Of a stretch of DNA of 64,000 nucleotides, positions 55,118 to 63,890 are shown in pieces. Position 1 is the first letter of the stretch, and the number at the start of each line of letters is the position of its first letter. The position numbers and the translations under genes were made by a program. Below the pieces are notes generated by a model, which did no database searches, was not told the origin of the DNA, and saw only the letters and a list, made by a program, of their open reading frames with translations. The stretch is taken from NCBI RefSeq assembly GCF_034344865.1, contig NZ_CP133774.1, positions 5,518,001 to 5,582,000 on the forward strand, in the 5' to 3' direction. The stretch is from Pseudomonas sp. 10S4 (GTDB lineage Bacteria; Pseudomonadota; Gammaproteobacteria; Pseudomonadales; Pseudomonadaceae).

Positions 55118-56083
55118 TTATGCCTGCTTTTTGCGATACGCCATCGAGTCATCGATCCGCTTGAGGATGTAATCCCCCGCCGCCACCGGTGGATACAGGC
55201 TCTGCGCCGGGTCGATGCCCAAGTCGCAAGGATCGACGTTGGCGCCATAGGTCGGGTCGTAGAACGTGGCGATGGAGTAGCGCTCGTGGCCCGAGGTGTT
55301 GATTACCCGATGCAGCGTTGAGCGAAAACGATCGTTGGACCAGTGCGCCAACAGGTCACCGACGTTCACCACCAGGCTGCCGGGGATCGGCGTGGCATCG
55401 ATCCAGCGGTTGGAGCCCAGTTCACGGACCTGCAAACCACCACTGTTGTCCTGATACAGCAACGTGATGCAACCGTAGTCAGTGTGCGGCGCTACCCCGA
55501 ACTGATCCGCTTCAGCCTGGGGCGGTTGCGGTGGGTAATAGACCATCTGGGTGCGCTGCAAGGGTTTGGTGTATTTGTCGGTGAAAAAATCTTCGTCAAT
55601 GCCCAGCCCCACTGCCACCACCCTCAACAGATCGGCTCCGGCCATGGCGACTTCCCGGTAATAATCGGCCAAAGCCTCACGCAGCGATGGCATGAACTCC
55701 GGCCACTGGTTCGGCCCACGCAGCGCCTCACCGGCGAGCACGCTGGGATCATCCTCGTCCAGTTCGAGCCCGATACTGAAAAATTCCTTGTGATCGGGTT
55801 TGGTGGCTTCGTACATGGTCGCCCCGCCCAACGCGTGCCAGCCACGATGCCGTTTGTTGACCGCTACCTGGCGCTTGACCTCGGCCGGGTAGGCAAAGAA
55901 TTCTCCGGCGGCCGACATTGCCCGGTCGATCACCGGCTGCGGTACCCCGTGATTGATGATGTAGAAGAAGCCGATGTCGCAGCAGGCGGTTCGAATGGCG
56001 TCGGCGGCTCGACGAATACTCGCCTTGTCACCTTCGCGGACACCGGACATATCGATCAGAGGCAGATGAATAGTAGAAGACAT
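55118..56083 (-). CDS. Isopenicillin-N-synthase-like Fe(II)/2-oxoglutarate oxygenase
   Basis: A soluble iron oxygenase, 321 residues from ATG 56083 (CAGGAG upstream; 28 in-frame codons before it lack conservation). The DIOX N-domain (GFFYIINHGVPQPVIDRA) is followed by the jelly-roll with iron ligands His200, Asp202 (APHTDYGCITLLYQD) and His258 (STLHRVI). The 2-oxoglutarate-binding Arg268-x-Ser270 (RYS) is also present. The reaction could be hydroxylation or desaturation; the substrate is unknown. It is divergent from the HutH paralogue, and each promoter has a TGTATATACA palindrome, so the two are probably co-regulated. Confidence 0.85.
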   Translation of the reverse strand: MSSTIHLPLIDMSGVREGDKASIRRAADAIRTACCDIGFFYIINHGVPQPVIDRAMSAAGEFFAYPAEVKRQVAVNKRHRGWHALGGATMYEATKPDHKEFFSIGLELDEDDPSVLAGEALRGPNQWPEFMPSLREALADYYREVAMAGADLLRVVAVGLGIDEDFFTDKYTKPLQRTQMVYYPPQPPQAEADQFGVAPHTDYGCITLLYQDNSGGLQVRELGSNRWIDATPIPGSLVVNVGDLLAHWSNDRFRSTLHRVINTSGHERYSIATFYDPTYGANVDPCDLGIDPAQSLYPPVAAGDYILKRIDDSMAYRKKQA

Positions 56084-56145
56084 GCTCACTCCTGGGGTCA
56101 TGGTGCTGGGTGGTTGATCAGGTATCTGACTCAACAGCGAGCTAC

Positions 56146-56157
56146 CTGTATATACAG
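56146..56157. promoter_or_regulatory. HutC-like operator CTGTATATACAG, oxygenase side
   Basis: Perfect palindrome 62 bp upstream of the oxygenase start codon. It matches the TGTA-N2-TACA form bound by GntR-family HutC repressors of histidine-utilisation genes. A further AGCTA flanks it symmetrically. Confidence 0.6.
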
Positions 56158-56433
56158 CTAAAAGCATTTACTGTGCCGTTCCCCGATTCCGTTTCACCAA
56201 TCCCCATACGCCAAGGCCCGCGTTGGTTGTTCAATAATCCAGACTCGATCTAATCTCCAGTGTTCATTGGTTTCCATACGCCCCAACAGTGTGCGCCGAG
56301 CGCGCATTTGGTGCAGCTTTCGGTTACACATTCAAAGGCTGGCAAGCCGACGGGCTTTTTAAAACCTGCACAGCGCGTGTCTGAAACGCGCATCTCTGAC
56401 GGTAACGGTAATTTTGGCCCGCATATTGCTCTA

Positions 56434-56447
56434 CCTGTATATACAGG
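56434..56447. promoter_or_regulatory. HutC-like operator CCTGTATATACAGG, hutH side
   Basis: A 14-bp perfect palindrome 46 bp upstream of the histidine ammonia-lyase start, with the same TGTA-TA-TACA core as the site at 56146. Confidence 0.65.
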
Positions 56448-56493
56448 ATGATATAGCTGCCTATTCCACCCACCACTGCCCCAGGACATTGCA

Positions 56494-58023
56494 ATGCACA
56501 CACCTCTGCTGCTCAAACCCGGTCAACTCACCCTCGATCAATTGCGCGTCATCTATCAGAAGCAATGCGCCATTGAACTGGACCCGCAGGCCCGCGAAAC
56601 CGTGGAGGCCAGCACCCGCACCGTGAACCAGATCATTGCCAACGAACGCACGGTGTACGGCATCAATACTGGTTTTGGCCTGCTGGCCAGAACGAAGATC
56701 CCGACCGAGTCGCTGACCAAGTTGCAGCGCAATCTGTTGCTCTCGCACTGCACCGGCACCGGTCCGCTGCTCGATGACGCCAGTGTCGGCCTGATCATGG
56801 CGTTGAAGGTTGGGTCCCTGGCCCGGGGTTTTTCCGGCATCCGTTGGGAAGTGATTCAAGCACTGGTTCAGCTGTATGTCGCCAAGGTCTATCCGTGCAT
56901 TCCGTCTCAGGGTTCGGTCGGCGCCTCGGGTGACCTCGCGCCGTTGGCGCATATGTCGGCGGTGCTGATTGGTGTCGGCCGCGTCCGTCATAACGGGCGT
57001 GAGATGGACGCCATCGAAGGCCTAGCGATTGCCGGTCTGGAACCACTGGTGCTGGGGCCGAAGGAAGGTCTGGCGCTGATCAATGGCACCCAGGTGTCCA
57101 CGGCTCTGGCGCTGCGCGGGTTGTTTGCCGCCGAGAAACTGTTCACCGCGGCCGTAGTGGCCGGCAGTCTGAGCGTGGAAGCCTTGAAAGGCTCCGATGT
57201 GCCGTTCGACCCTCGCATCCAGGCCGTGCGCGGTCAGCCGGGGCAAATCGATGTGGCGCTGTACTACCGCGAACTGCTGGCGAACAGTGAAATTCGTCAA
57301 TCGCATATCGATTGCACGCGGGTTCAAGACCCGTATTCGCTGCGCTGCCAGCCACAAGTCATGGGCGCCTGCCTGGACCATTTGCGCTTTGCTGCCGGTG
57401 TGTTCTTGCGTGAATCCAACGCAGTTTCGGATAACCCGCTGGTGTTCAGCGCTGACGGCGACGTGCTGTCGGGTGGCAACTTTCACGCCGAACCGGTGGC
57501 GATGGCCGCCGATGTACTGGCCTTGGCGATTTCCGAAATCGGTGCGCTCTCGGAACGCCGGATTGCCCAACTGGTTGACCCGGCGCTCTCCGGCCTACCG
57601 GCCTTTCTGGTGCGCGAAGGTGGCCTGAACTCGGGTTTCATGATCGCTCAAGTGACCGCTGCCGCGCTGGCGTCGGAAAACAAAACCCTGGCGCACCCGG
57701 CGTCGGTCGACAGTCTGCCGACCTCGGCCAACCAGGAAGACCACGTGTCGATGGCAACCTTCGCGGCCCGTCGCCTACTGGATATGGCCGGTAACAGCAG
57801 CGCCGTGGTGGCGATCGAACTGCTCGGTGCAGCTCAGGGCGTGGATTTGCATGCCCCGCTCAAGACCTCGGAAAAACTTGGTGAAGTCCTGGCGATGATC
57901 CGCAGCGAAGTCGCGCACTACGACGAAGACCGTTACTTCGCCCCGGACATCGTGGCCGCTCGCGCCTGGGTGGAAGGTGCCGGGTTCGAGCGTTGGTTGC
58001 CTGCCGAACGCCTGTACGCCTGA
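56494..58023 (+). CDS. hutH: Histidine ammonia-lyase (HutH paralogue)
   Basis: Removes ammonia from L-histidine to give urocanate using an autocatalytic MIO cofactor. It has 509 residues. The MIO triad is Ala144-Ser145-Gly146 in [15 protein letters not shown]. The selectivity pair is Ser84-His85 ([10 protein letters not shown]), the histidine-type choice; tyrosine and phenylalanine lyases have other residues here. Further conserved blocks are [30 protein letters not shown] and [13 protein letters not shown]. It is next to hydroxyacid oxidases, not hutU/hutI, so it is probably a second HutH feeding from an alternative source of histidine. Confidence 0.9.
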   Translation: MHTPLLLKPGQLTLDQLRVIYQKQCAIELDPQARETVEASTRTVNQIIANERTVYGINTGFGLLARTKIPTESLTKLQRNLLLSHCTGTGPLLDDASVGLIMALKVGSLARGFSGIRWEVIQALVQLYVAKVYPCIPSQGSVGASGDLAPLAHMSAVLIGVGRVRHNGREMDAIEGLAIAGLEPLVLGPKEGLALINGTQVSTALALRGLFAAEKLFTAAVVAGSLSVEALKGSDVPFDPRIQAVRGQPGQIDVALYYRELLANSEIRQSHIDCTRVQDPYSLRCQPQVMGACLDHLRFAAGVFLRESNAVSDNPLVFSADGDVLSGGNFHAEPVAMAADVLALAISEIGALSERRIAQLVDPALSGLPAFLVREGGLNSGFMIAQVTAAALASENKTLAHPASVDSLPTSANQEDHVSMATFAARRLLDMAGNSSAVVAIELLGAAQGVDLHAPLKTSEKLGEVLAMIRSEVAHYDEDRYFAPDIVAARAWVEGAGFERWLPAERLYA

Positions 58024-58081
58024 TCGCAAACTCGTCGGCGCAGCCTGTCTGCGCCGCTTTCATCACGCCAAAGGGATCGCC

Positions 58082-59283
58082 ATGCGTCGCTACTATTCAG
58101 GGTCGGATATTCATCGGGCACAGAGCATTGCCGAACTGGCTGCAATGGCACGGCGACGCTTGCCGCATTTCGCCTGGGAATACCTGGAAGGCGGCGCCGA
58201 GGAAGAACTGACGTTGCGGCGAAACCGCCAGGTCTTCGCCGACATCGCTTTGCTGCCCCGCACCTTGATGCCTTGCGCGACCACGCAAACCCGGTGTTCG
58301 CTGTTCGGGCGAGACCTGCCGCTGCCAATGGCCATCGGGCCGACTGGCTACAACGCCATGCTCTATCGCGACGCCGATATTCACTTGGCCCGGGCCGCAA
58401 CGGAGCGTGGCCTGCCCTTCACCCTCAGCACCGTCTCCACCAGTTCCCTCGAGGATGTGGTAGCGGCAGTGCCCGAGGTAAATCTCTGGTTTCAACTGTA
58501 TTGCCTGCGCGACCCCGCCGTGCGTGAAGACCTGTTGCAACGTGCCGATGCGGTCGGTTGCAAAACCCTGCTGCTGACCAGCGACGCGGTGTTGCTGGGC
58601 AATCGGGAATGGGATCGACGCAATTTCGTCCGCCCCCGGCAACTGAGCCTGCGCAACAAGCTGACGTGCTCTGTCATCCACGCTGGATGGCCCAGGCGTT
58701 GTGGCCGCACGGTCTGCCGACTCTCGGCAACATCGAACGTTATCTACCACCCGGACAACGCACCATCGAAGGCGCCGCACAGTTCATCGGTAGCCAGATG
58801 GACACCGGGCTCGACTGGGACGCCCTCGCCCGATTGCGCGAACGCTGGCCGCACAAGCTGTTACTCAAAGGCGTGCTGCACCCGGCAGATGCCGAGAAAG
58901 CCGTGGCCCTGGGGCTCGACGGATTAGTGGTGAGTAACCATGGCGGCCGGCAACTGGACGGTGTTCCCGCCAGCCTCGACTGCCTGCCAGCGATTGCCGC
59001 CGTGGCCAAAGGCAAACTCGCTTTGCTGCTCGACAGCGGTATACGTCGCGGCACCGACATTCTGAAAGCCTGTGCACTCGGCGCCGATGCGGTGTTGCTG
59101 GGGCGATCTACGCTTTATGGAGTCGCCGTCGGCGGACAGGCAGGTGCAGGTCATGCCCTCGATCTGCTGGCGCAAGAGCTGCGCCTGGCCTTGTCTTTGC
59201 TGGGCACTCCGGACCTTAAGCAACTTGATCGTCGTGCACTGATCACGACAACCGCCACTTCCCCTGACCGTGAGTTGAACTGA
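58082..59283 (+). CDS. FMN-dependent L-2-hydroxyacid oxidase/dehydrogenase, frame split by one missing base
   Basis: A member of the mandelate/lactate dehydrogenase family. The frame breaks near 58660; adding one G joins RNKL to DVLCHPRWMAQALWPHGL and gives 400 residues. FMN and substrate motifs are FAWEYLEGGAEEE, IGPTGYNAMLYRDAD, FQLYCL and the late SNHGGRQLDG with the catalytic His and Arg. Then comes LLDSGIRRGTDILKACALGA. It is closest to the MdlB-like subgroup. The substrate would be an L-2-hydroxyacid; imidazolelactate is proposed from context. Its stop overlaps the next gene (TGATG). Confidence 0.82.
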
Positions 59284-60659
59284 TGACCGATCTACAACAC
59301 ACCCTCGAACAATTGCGTCAGGCACTGGGTGACGACGCGGTAATCACTGGCGCCGATATCAGTCAACGCCACTACAGCGACTGGACCGGCCACGCCCCGG
59401 CCTGCCCCGCTGCGCTGTTGTTACCCCGGACCACCGCGCACGTCGCCAGCGCCCTGCGAATTTGCAACGCGGCCAAACAAGCGGTGGTTCCCCAGGGCGG
59501 CATGACCGGGCTGGCTGGCGGCGCGGTGCCTCGGGCCAGCGACATCGCCTTGTCCCTGGAACGCCTGCGCGGCATTGAAGAGATTGACCCGGCGGCGGCC
59601 ACCATCAGCGTGTGGGCCGGCACCACGCTGGAGGAGATCCAGCAAGCTGCGCTCAACGCAGGGTTTGTCTTTCCGCTGGATCTGGGTGCCCGAGGCTCGT
59701 GCCAGATCGGCGGCAACATCGCCACCAATGCCGGTGGCAACGCGGTGATTCGCTACGGCATGACCCGCGATCTGGTGCTCGGGCTGGAGGTGGTTCTGGC
59801 CGATGGCCGGGTACTCGATTTGCGCAACAAAATGATCAAGAACAACTGCGGTTATGACCTGAAACAGTGCTTCATCGGCAGTGAAGGCACCTTGGGCGTG
59901 ATTACCCGCGCGGTGTTGAAGCTGGCGCCGCAACCGGGCCAGACCAGCACTTTGCTCTGCGCCCTACCCGACTACGCCAGTGCCGTCAGCCTGTTGCGGC
60001 GGATTCAGCGCAGCGTCGGCACGCCGCAAGCCTATGAACTGATGTGGCAAGACTTCTTCCGTCTCGGAGTGAGTTGGCTGGAAAACGCAACCGCCCCGAT
60101 GTCGCTGGACCATCCGCTGTACGTGCTGCTCGAATCGGCCGGCCCGCAGGATCAACTCGAAGCGTCGCTGGAAGAAGCGTTCGGCGCCGGTGAGGTGCTC
60201 GATGCGGTGCTCGCCAGCTCCCAGACCCAAGCCCGTGGGCTTTGGAAAATCCGTGAAGCCACCGGTGAATTCCCGACCCGCATGACCCCGCTGAACTTCG
60301 ACGTCAGCCTGCCCATCGGCCTTATCGGCGACTTTGTCGAGCGTTGCCGCGCACGTCTGGAAGAACGCTGGCCGGGCAACCGCAGCGTGTATTTCGGACA
60401 CATCGGTGACAGCAACCTGCACCTGACCGTGGACTGCCAGTCTTTGCCGCAGCCGGCGCCGATTCTGGAAATAGAAGAGCTGGTTTACAGCGCCGTCGGC
60501 GAGCTGGGTGGTTCGGTCTCGGCCGAGCATGGCATCGGCCTGCTCAAGCGCGAGTTTCTTCATCACTCGGTCGGCCCCGAAGCCCTCGCGGTGATGCGCC
60601 AACTCAAGGACTGCTTTGACCCCAACGGCATTCTCAACCCGGGAAAAATCCTCGGCTGA
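59283..60659 (+). CDS. FAD-linked D-2-hydroxyacid dehydrogenase (GlcD-like)
   Basis: A 458-residue FAD oxidoreductase of the vanillyl-alcohol oxidase fold. The FAD domain carries VVPQGGMTGLAGGAVPRASD, GARGSCQIGGNIATNAGGN and GSEGTLGVITRAVLKLAP. The C-terminal FAD-oxidase domain has YFGHIGDSNLHLTV and SAEHGIGLLKREF, with the catalytic histidines. It oxidises D-2-hydroxyacids to 2-oxoacids in the family. The pairing with an FMN L-hydroxyacid enzyme, with overlapping stop and start codons, suggests both enantiomers of one hydroxyacid are consumed. Confidence 0.88.
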   Translation: MTDLQHTLEQLRQALGDDAVITGADISQRHYSDWTGHAPACPAALLLPRTTAHVASALRICNAAKQAVVPQGGMTGLAGGAVPRASDIALSLERLRGIEEIDPAAATISVWAGTTLEEIQQAALNAGFVFPLDLGARGSCQIGGNIATNAGGNAVIRYGMTRDLVLGLEVVLADGRVLDLRNKMIKNNCGYDLKQCFIGSEGTLGVITRAVLKLAPQPGQTSTLLCALPDYASAVSLLRRIQRSVGTPQAYELMWQDFFRLGVSWLENATAPMSLDHPLYVLLESAGPQDQLEASLEEAFGAGEVLDAVLASSQTQARGLWKIREATGEFPTRMTPLNFDVSLPIGLIGDFVERCRARLEERWPGNRSVYFGHIGDSNLHLTVDCQSLPQPAPILEIEELVYSAVGELGGSVSAEHGIGLLKREFLHHSVGPEALAVMRQLKDCFDPNGILNPGKILG

Positions 60660-60662
60660 GAG

Positions 60663-60676
60663 CCTGTATATACCGG
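60663..60676. promoter_or_regulatory. HutC-like operator upstream of the ABC transporter
   Basis: CCTGTATATACCGG differs from the palindrome at 56434 at a single base. It lies between the FAD enzyme stop and the binding-protein start, giving the transporter its own regulated promoter. Confidence 0.5.
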
Positions 60677-60760
60677 AGTGGCACGTTAACTGCTGTTGCC
60701 CTCCTGAATCACCGCAGGACTTACACCCAACCTCGCTGTATCCCCTGAAGGAGTGACACC

Positions 60761-61597
60761 ATGCAACTCGATTCTCTATTCAGTAAACGATTCAACGGCC
60801 TGTGCCTCGCTCTGACCCTGACTGTCGCGTCCCTGGCTGCACACGCTGATCAACTGGCGGATGTAAAAAAAGCCGGTGAACTGGTGGTGGGTACCGAGCT
60901 GCAATTTGCGCCTTTCGATTTCACTGATAACGGCAAGCAGAAAGGCCTCAACTCAGAGTTGTTCGATCAGTTGGGCAAGGAGTTGGGGGTCAAGGTGAAG
61001 TTCATCGACCTGCCATGGCCCAGCGTATTGCCAGGGCTTGAAGCGAAGAAATTCGACATGGTCGCAGGCCCGATCATCGTGACCCAGGCCCGTAAAGAGC
61101 GTTATCACTTCATGCTGCCGATCGCTGAAGCCACCGTTGCACTGATGGTCGGCGCCAGCGACACCACCATCACCAAACCGCAAGACATCGCCGGCAAGGC
61201 CGTGGGTGCGGGCAAAGGTTCGGCGCAACTCGAAGAGCTCAAGACCTTCGCTGCCACGCTGCCAGAGAAAGTCACGATCCGCGAATACGTCGACAACAAC
61301 CAGGCCTACGCCGACTTGGCGGCCAAGCGCATCGTTGCGGTTGCCAACTCGCTGCCGAACATCTCCTACGTTGCCGCCGAGCGTAGCAAGGCGTTCAAAG
61401 TGATCCTTCCGCCATTCGGCAAAAAATCCTACTTCGCCTTCCTGGGCCGCAAGGATGACGACGCCAACAGCCTGATCGCCGCCCTCGATGCCGCGCCGCT
61501 GAAAATGCACGACGACGGTCGCCTCGCTGCGTTGCAGAAAAAATGGCTGGGTGCCGAGATGGACGTGCCAAAAGCCGACTTCACCCCAACCTGGTAA
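60761..61597 (+). CDS. Polar amino acid ABC transporter, binding protein
   Basis: A family 3 periplasmic binding protein of 278 residues. The signal peptide (GLCLALTLTVASLAAHA) is followed by KKAGELVVGTELQFAPFDFT. Ligand-fold segments include GLNSELFDQLGKELGVKV, LEAKKFDMVAGPIIVTQARK and VGAGKGSAQLEELK. GGAG lies before the ATG. It is the first gene of the transporter block and is followed by a long hairpin. Histidine or imidazolelactate-like ligand is proposed from context. Confidence 0.9.
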   Translation: MQLDSLFSKRFNGLCLALTLTVASLAAHADQLADVKKAGELVVGTELQFAPFDFTDNGKQKGLNSELFDQLGKELGVKVKFIDLPWPSVLPGLEAKKFDMVAGPIIVTQARKERYHFMLPIAEATVALMVGASDTTITKPQDIAGKAVGAGKGSAQLEELKTFAATLPEKVTIREYVDNNQAYADLAAKRIVAVANSLPNISYVAAERSKAFKVILPPFGKKSYFAFLGRKDDDANSLIAALDAAPLKMHDDGRLAALQKKWLGAEMDVPKADFTPTW

Positions 61598-61620
61598 ACC
61601 CGCCTGTTCATTGGAGCTCC

Positions 61621-61650
61621 TGATCGCCGGCCAGTCCTGGCCGGCGATCA
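61621..61650 (+). other. Intercistronic stem-loop after the binding-protein gene
   Basis: Fourteen-base perfect arms TGATCGCCGGCCAG/CTGGCCGGCGATCA with a two-base turn. Such structures after binding-protein genes usually stabilise the upstream mRNA, so binding protein exceeds permease. There is no T-tract. Confidence 0.7.
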
Positions 61651-61670
61651 ACTGAGTTGGAGTCGCCGCG

Positions 61671-62330
61671 ATGTTCGATTGGCCTTTGTTTTTGCAGAAC
61701 CTGCCGTTGCTGCTGACCAGCCTGCTGGTGACCCTTGAAGTCTCCACCGCCGCCCTGGTGATCGGTTTTTTCATCGGCATTCTGGTCGCCAGCCTGCGCC
61801 TGTCGCCGGTGCCGTTGTTCCGACGTTTGGGTGGCGGCTACATTTTCGTGTTCCGGGGCATTCCGCTGCTGGTGCAATTGCTGTTCGTTTATTACTTCCT
61901 GCCACGGGTCGGCCTGCCGAACGTGTCGCCGCTGACGGCCGCAATCATCAGCCTGTCGTTGTGCGCCGGGGCCTACATCGCCGAGATCCTGCGCGGTGGT
62001 TTCCTCGCCATTCCCGGTGGTCAGTTAGAGGCTGCGGGACTGCTCGGCATGAGTACCGGGCAAATGCTGATCCGCATCCGCGTGCCGCAAGCCGTGCGCC
62101 TGACCCTGCCAGCGCTGGTCAACGAAATGATCTTGCTGATCAAGGCGTCTTCGCTGGTGTCGGTGGTCGGCCTCGCTGACCTGACCCGCACCGCGCAGAA
62201 CCTGGCGGCCAGCGATTACCTGTTCGTTCAGGACTACCTGATGCTGGCCGGCTTCTATTGCCTGATCAACATTCCACTGGCGTTCTGCGGCGGTCTGCTG
62301 GAGCGACGCATGAAGGAGCAACGCTCATGA
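61671..62330 (+). CDS. Polar amino acid ABC transporter, permease 1
   Basis: A HisM/HisQ-type inner-membrane permease, 219 residues, with about five helices. The EAA loop is GGQLEAAGLLGMSTGQMLIR, and LLLTSLLVTLEVSTAALVIG forms the first helix. Its stop overlaps the next permease start (ATGA). Confidence 0.9.
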   Translation: MFDWPLFLQNLPLLLTSLLVTLEVSTAALVIGFFIGILVASLRLSPVPLFRRLGGGYIFVFRGIPLLVQLLFVYYFLPRVGLPNVSPLTAAIISLSLCAGAYIAEILRGGFLAIPGGQLEAAGLLGMSTGQMLIRIRVPQAVRLTLPALVNEMILLIKASSLVSVVGLADLTRTAQNLAASDYLFVQDYLMLAGFYCLINIPLAFCGGLLERRMKEQRS

Positions 62331-62998
62331 TCTTCGATTACCGGATCATCACCGAGCACCTCGATGACATCGCCCAAGGCTTCGCGGTCACCCTCGGCAC
62401 CTGGTCCGCCGGCGTCGTGCTCGGGTTGTTCCTCGGCTTGTTGATTGCCGTGGCGCAACTGTTTGGCAACAACCTGATTCGGGCGCCGTTACGAGCGTTC
62501 ATTGAAGTGATCCGCAGCACGCCGTTTCTGGTCCAGCTGTTCCTGGTGTACTACGGCGGGCCGTCGTTCGGCCTCAGCCTGGAGCCGATTCCGGCCGGTG
62601 TCCTCGGACTGGGCATCTATGGCAGCGTCTATTTCGCGGAGATCTTCCGCACCGGTTTCGAGTCGGTAGCCCGCGGTCAACTGGAAGCGGCCGACTGCCT
62701 GGGCATCACCCGCTGGCAATGCATCCTGCGTATCCAGGTGCCGCAGATGCTGGTGATGATCCTGCCGGCGCTGGTCAACCTGGTGACCATTTTGTGCAAG
62801 GAAACCGCCGTCTTGTCGATCATCACCATCCCGGAACTGACCATGGTCATGACCGGCATCGGCTCGCAAACCTTCGCCTTCGTCGAAACCCTGTTGGTGC
62901 TCTGTATCGGCTACCTGCTGCTGGTCGAGTTCTGTTCGCGCCTGGGGATGTACCTGGAAACGCGAGTCGGACGCTTCATGAGCAGGCAGGCGCAATGA
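62327..62998 (+). CDS. Polar amino acid ABC transporter, permease 2
   Basis: The second permease, 223 residues. The EAA loop is ARGQLEAADCLGITRWQCIL and the helix region carries RSTPFLVQLFLVYYG. ATG 62327 overlaps the stop of permease 1, which fixes the start; open codons upstream belong to that overlap. Confidence 0.9.
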   Translation: MIFDYRIITEHLDDIAQGFAVTLGTWSAGVVLGLFLGLLIAVAQLFGNNLIRAPLRAFIEVIRSTPFLVQLFLVYYGGPSFGLSLEPIPAGVLGLGIYGSVYFAEIFRTGFESVARGQLEAADCLGITRWQCILRIQVPQMLVMILPALVNLVTILCKETAVLSIITIPELTMVMTGIGSQTFAFVETLLVLCIGYLLLVEFCSRLGMYLETRVGRFMSRQAQ

Positions 62999-63048
62999 AC
63001 GATCTACAACGTCATTTGAAACCCATCGTCCCGAAACAAGGTGACCCC

Positions 63049-63890
63049 ATGAAGACTCCCGAACAACTCCCCGGCGACTCGCAACCCATGTTGCGCCTGC
63101 ACAATGTCGGCAAGAGCTTCGGCACCCTGCGTGTGCTCAAAGGTATCGACCTGCAGGTCCGGCATTCCGAAGTGGTGTGCCTGATCGGCCCGTCAGGCTC
63201 GGGCAAAAGCACCTTGCTGCGCAGCATGGCGTTCCTCGAAGAATATGACGAAGGCGAAATCCATATCGAAGGCCAGTTGCTCGGCTTCATGCCGGATAAC
63301 GGCAAGGGTCGTAAACGCGCCGCGCAATCCCAGATCAATCAGGTTCGGGCAGACGTCGGCATGGTCTTCCAGGCGATTCAACCTGTGGCGCGCACATGAC
63401 TGCGTTGGGCAATGTCAGCGAAGCCTTGCTGCGAGTACGCAAGCTGTCTTCTACCGAAGCGCGCAAGCGTGCGTTGGCGATGCTCGACAAAGTCGGCCTG
63501 GCGCACAAGGCCGATGTCTATCCGATCCAGCTTTCGGGCGGTCAGCAACAGCGCGTGGCGATTGCCCGGGCGCTGGCGATGGAGCCACACATCATGTTGT
63601 TCGATGAGCCGACCTCGGCGCTCGACCCGGAACTGGTGGGGGAAGTCCTGCAAGTGATGAAGACCCTGGCCAAAGAAGGCATGACCATGGTGGTGGTCAC
63701 CCATGAAATGGGCTTTGCGGCGCAGGTCGCCGACTCGGTGGTGTTCCTCGATCAGGGACAAGTGGTGGCCCAAGGCACGCCGCAGCAAATCTTCCACAAC
63801 AGCGAACACCCGCGCCTGCAGCAGTTTCTGCAGAACTATCTGGATCGCAATGCCTTCTGGCAGGACAACAAAGAGGCCTCACTGGTATGA
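63049..63890 (+). CDS. Polar amino acid ABC transporter, ATPase, frame split by two extra bases
   Basis: A GlnQ/HisP-type ATPase. Walker A is GPSGSGKST, the signature [15 protein letters not shown], Walker [10 protein letters not shown] and the switch VVVTHEMG. Between 63368 and 63392 the Q-loop reads through three frames: VFQ, then RFNLW, then HMTALGNV. Removing one base on each side of RFNLW gives a 279-residue protein with the normal VFQRFNLWPHMT Q-loop. ATG 63049 follows AAGGTG; an earlier in-frame ATG at 62995 overlaps the permease stop and is also possible. Confidence 0.82.

Larger units (their letters stand above)
56084..56493. other. Divergent control region between oxygenase and hutH paralogue
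   Basis: 410 bp with no gene. It is bounded by two TGTA-TA-TACA palindromes, one near each start codon. A small AAGCC-gacg-GGCTTTTT hairpin lies near 56344-56361. Confidence 0.5.
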
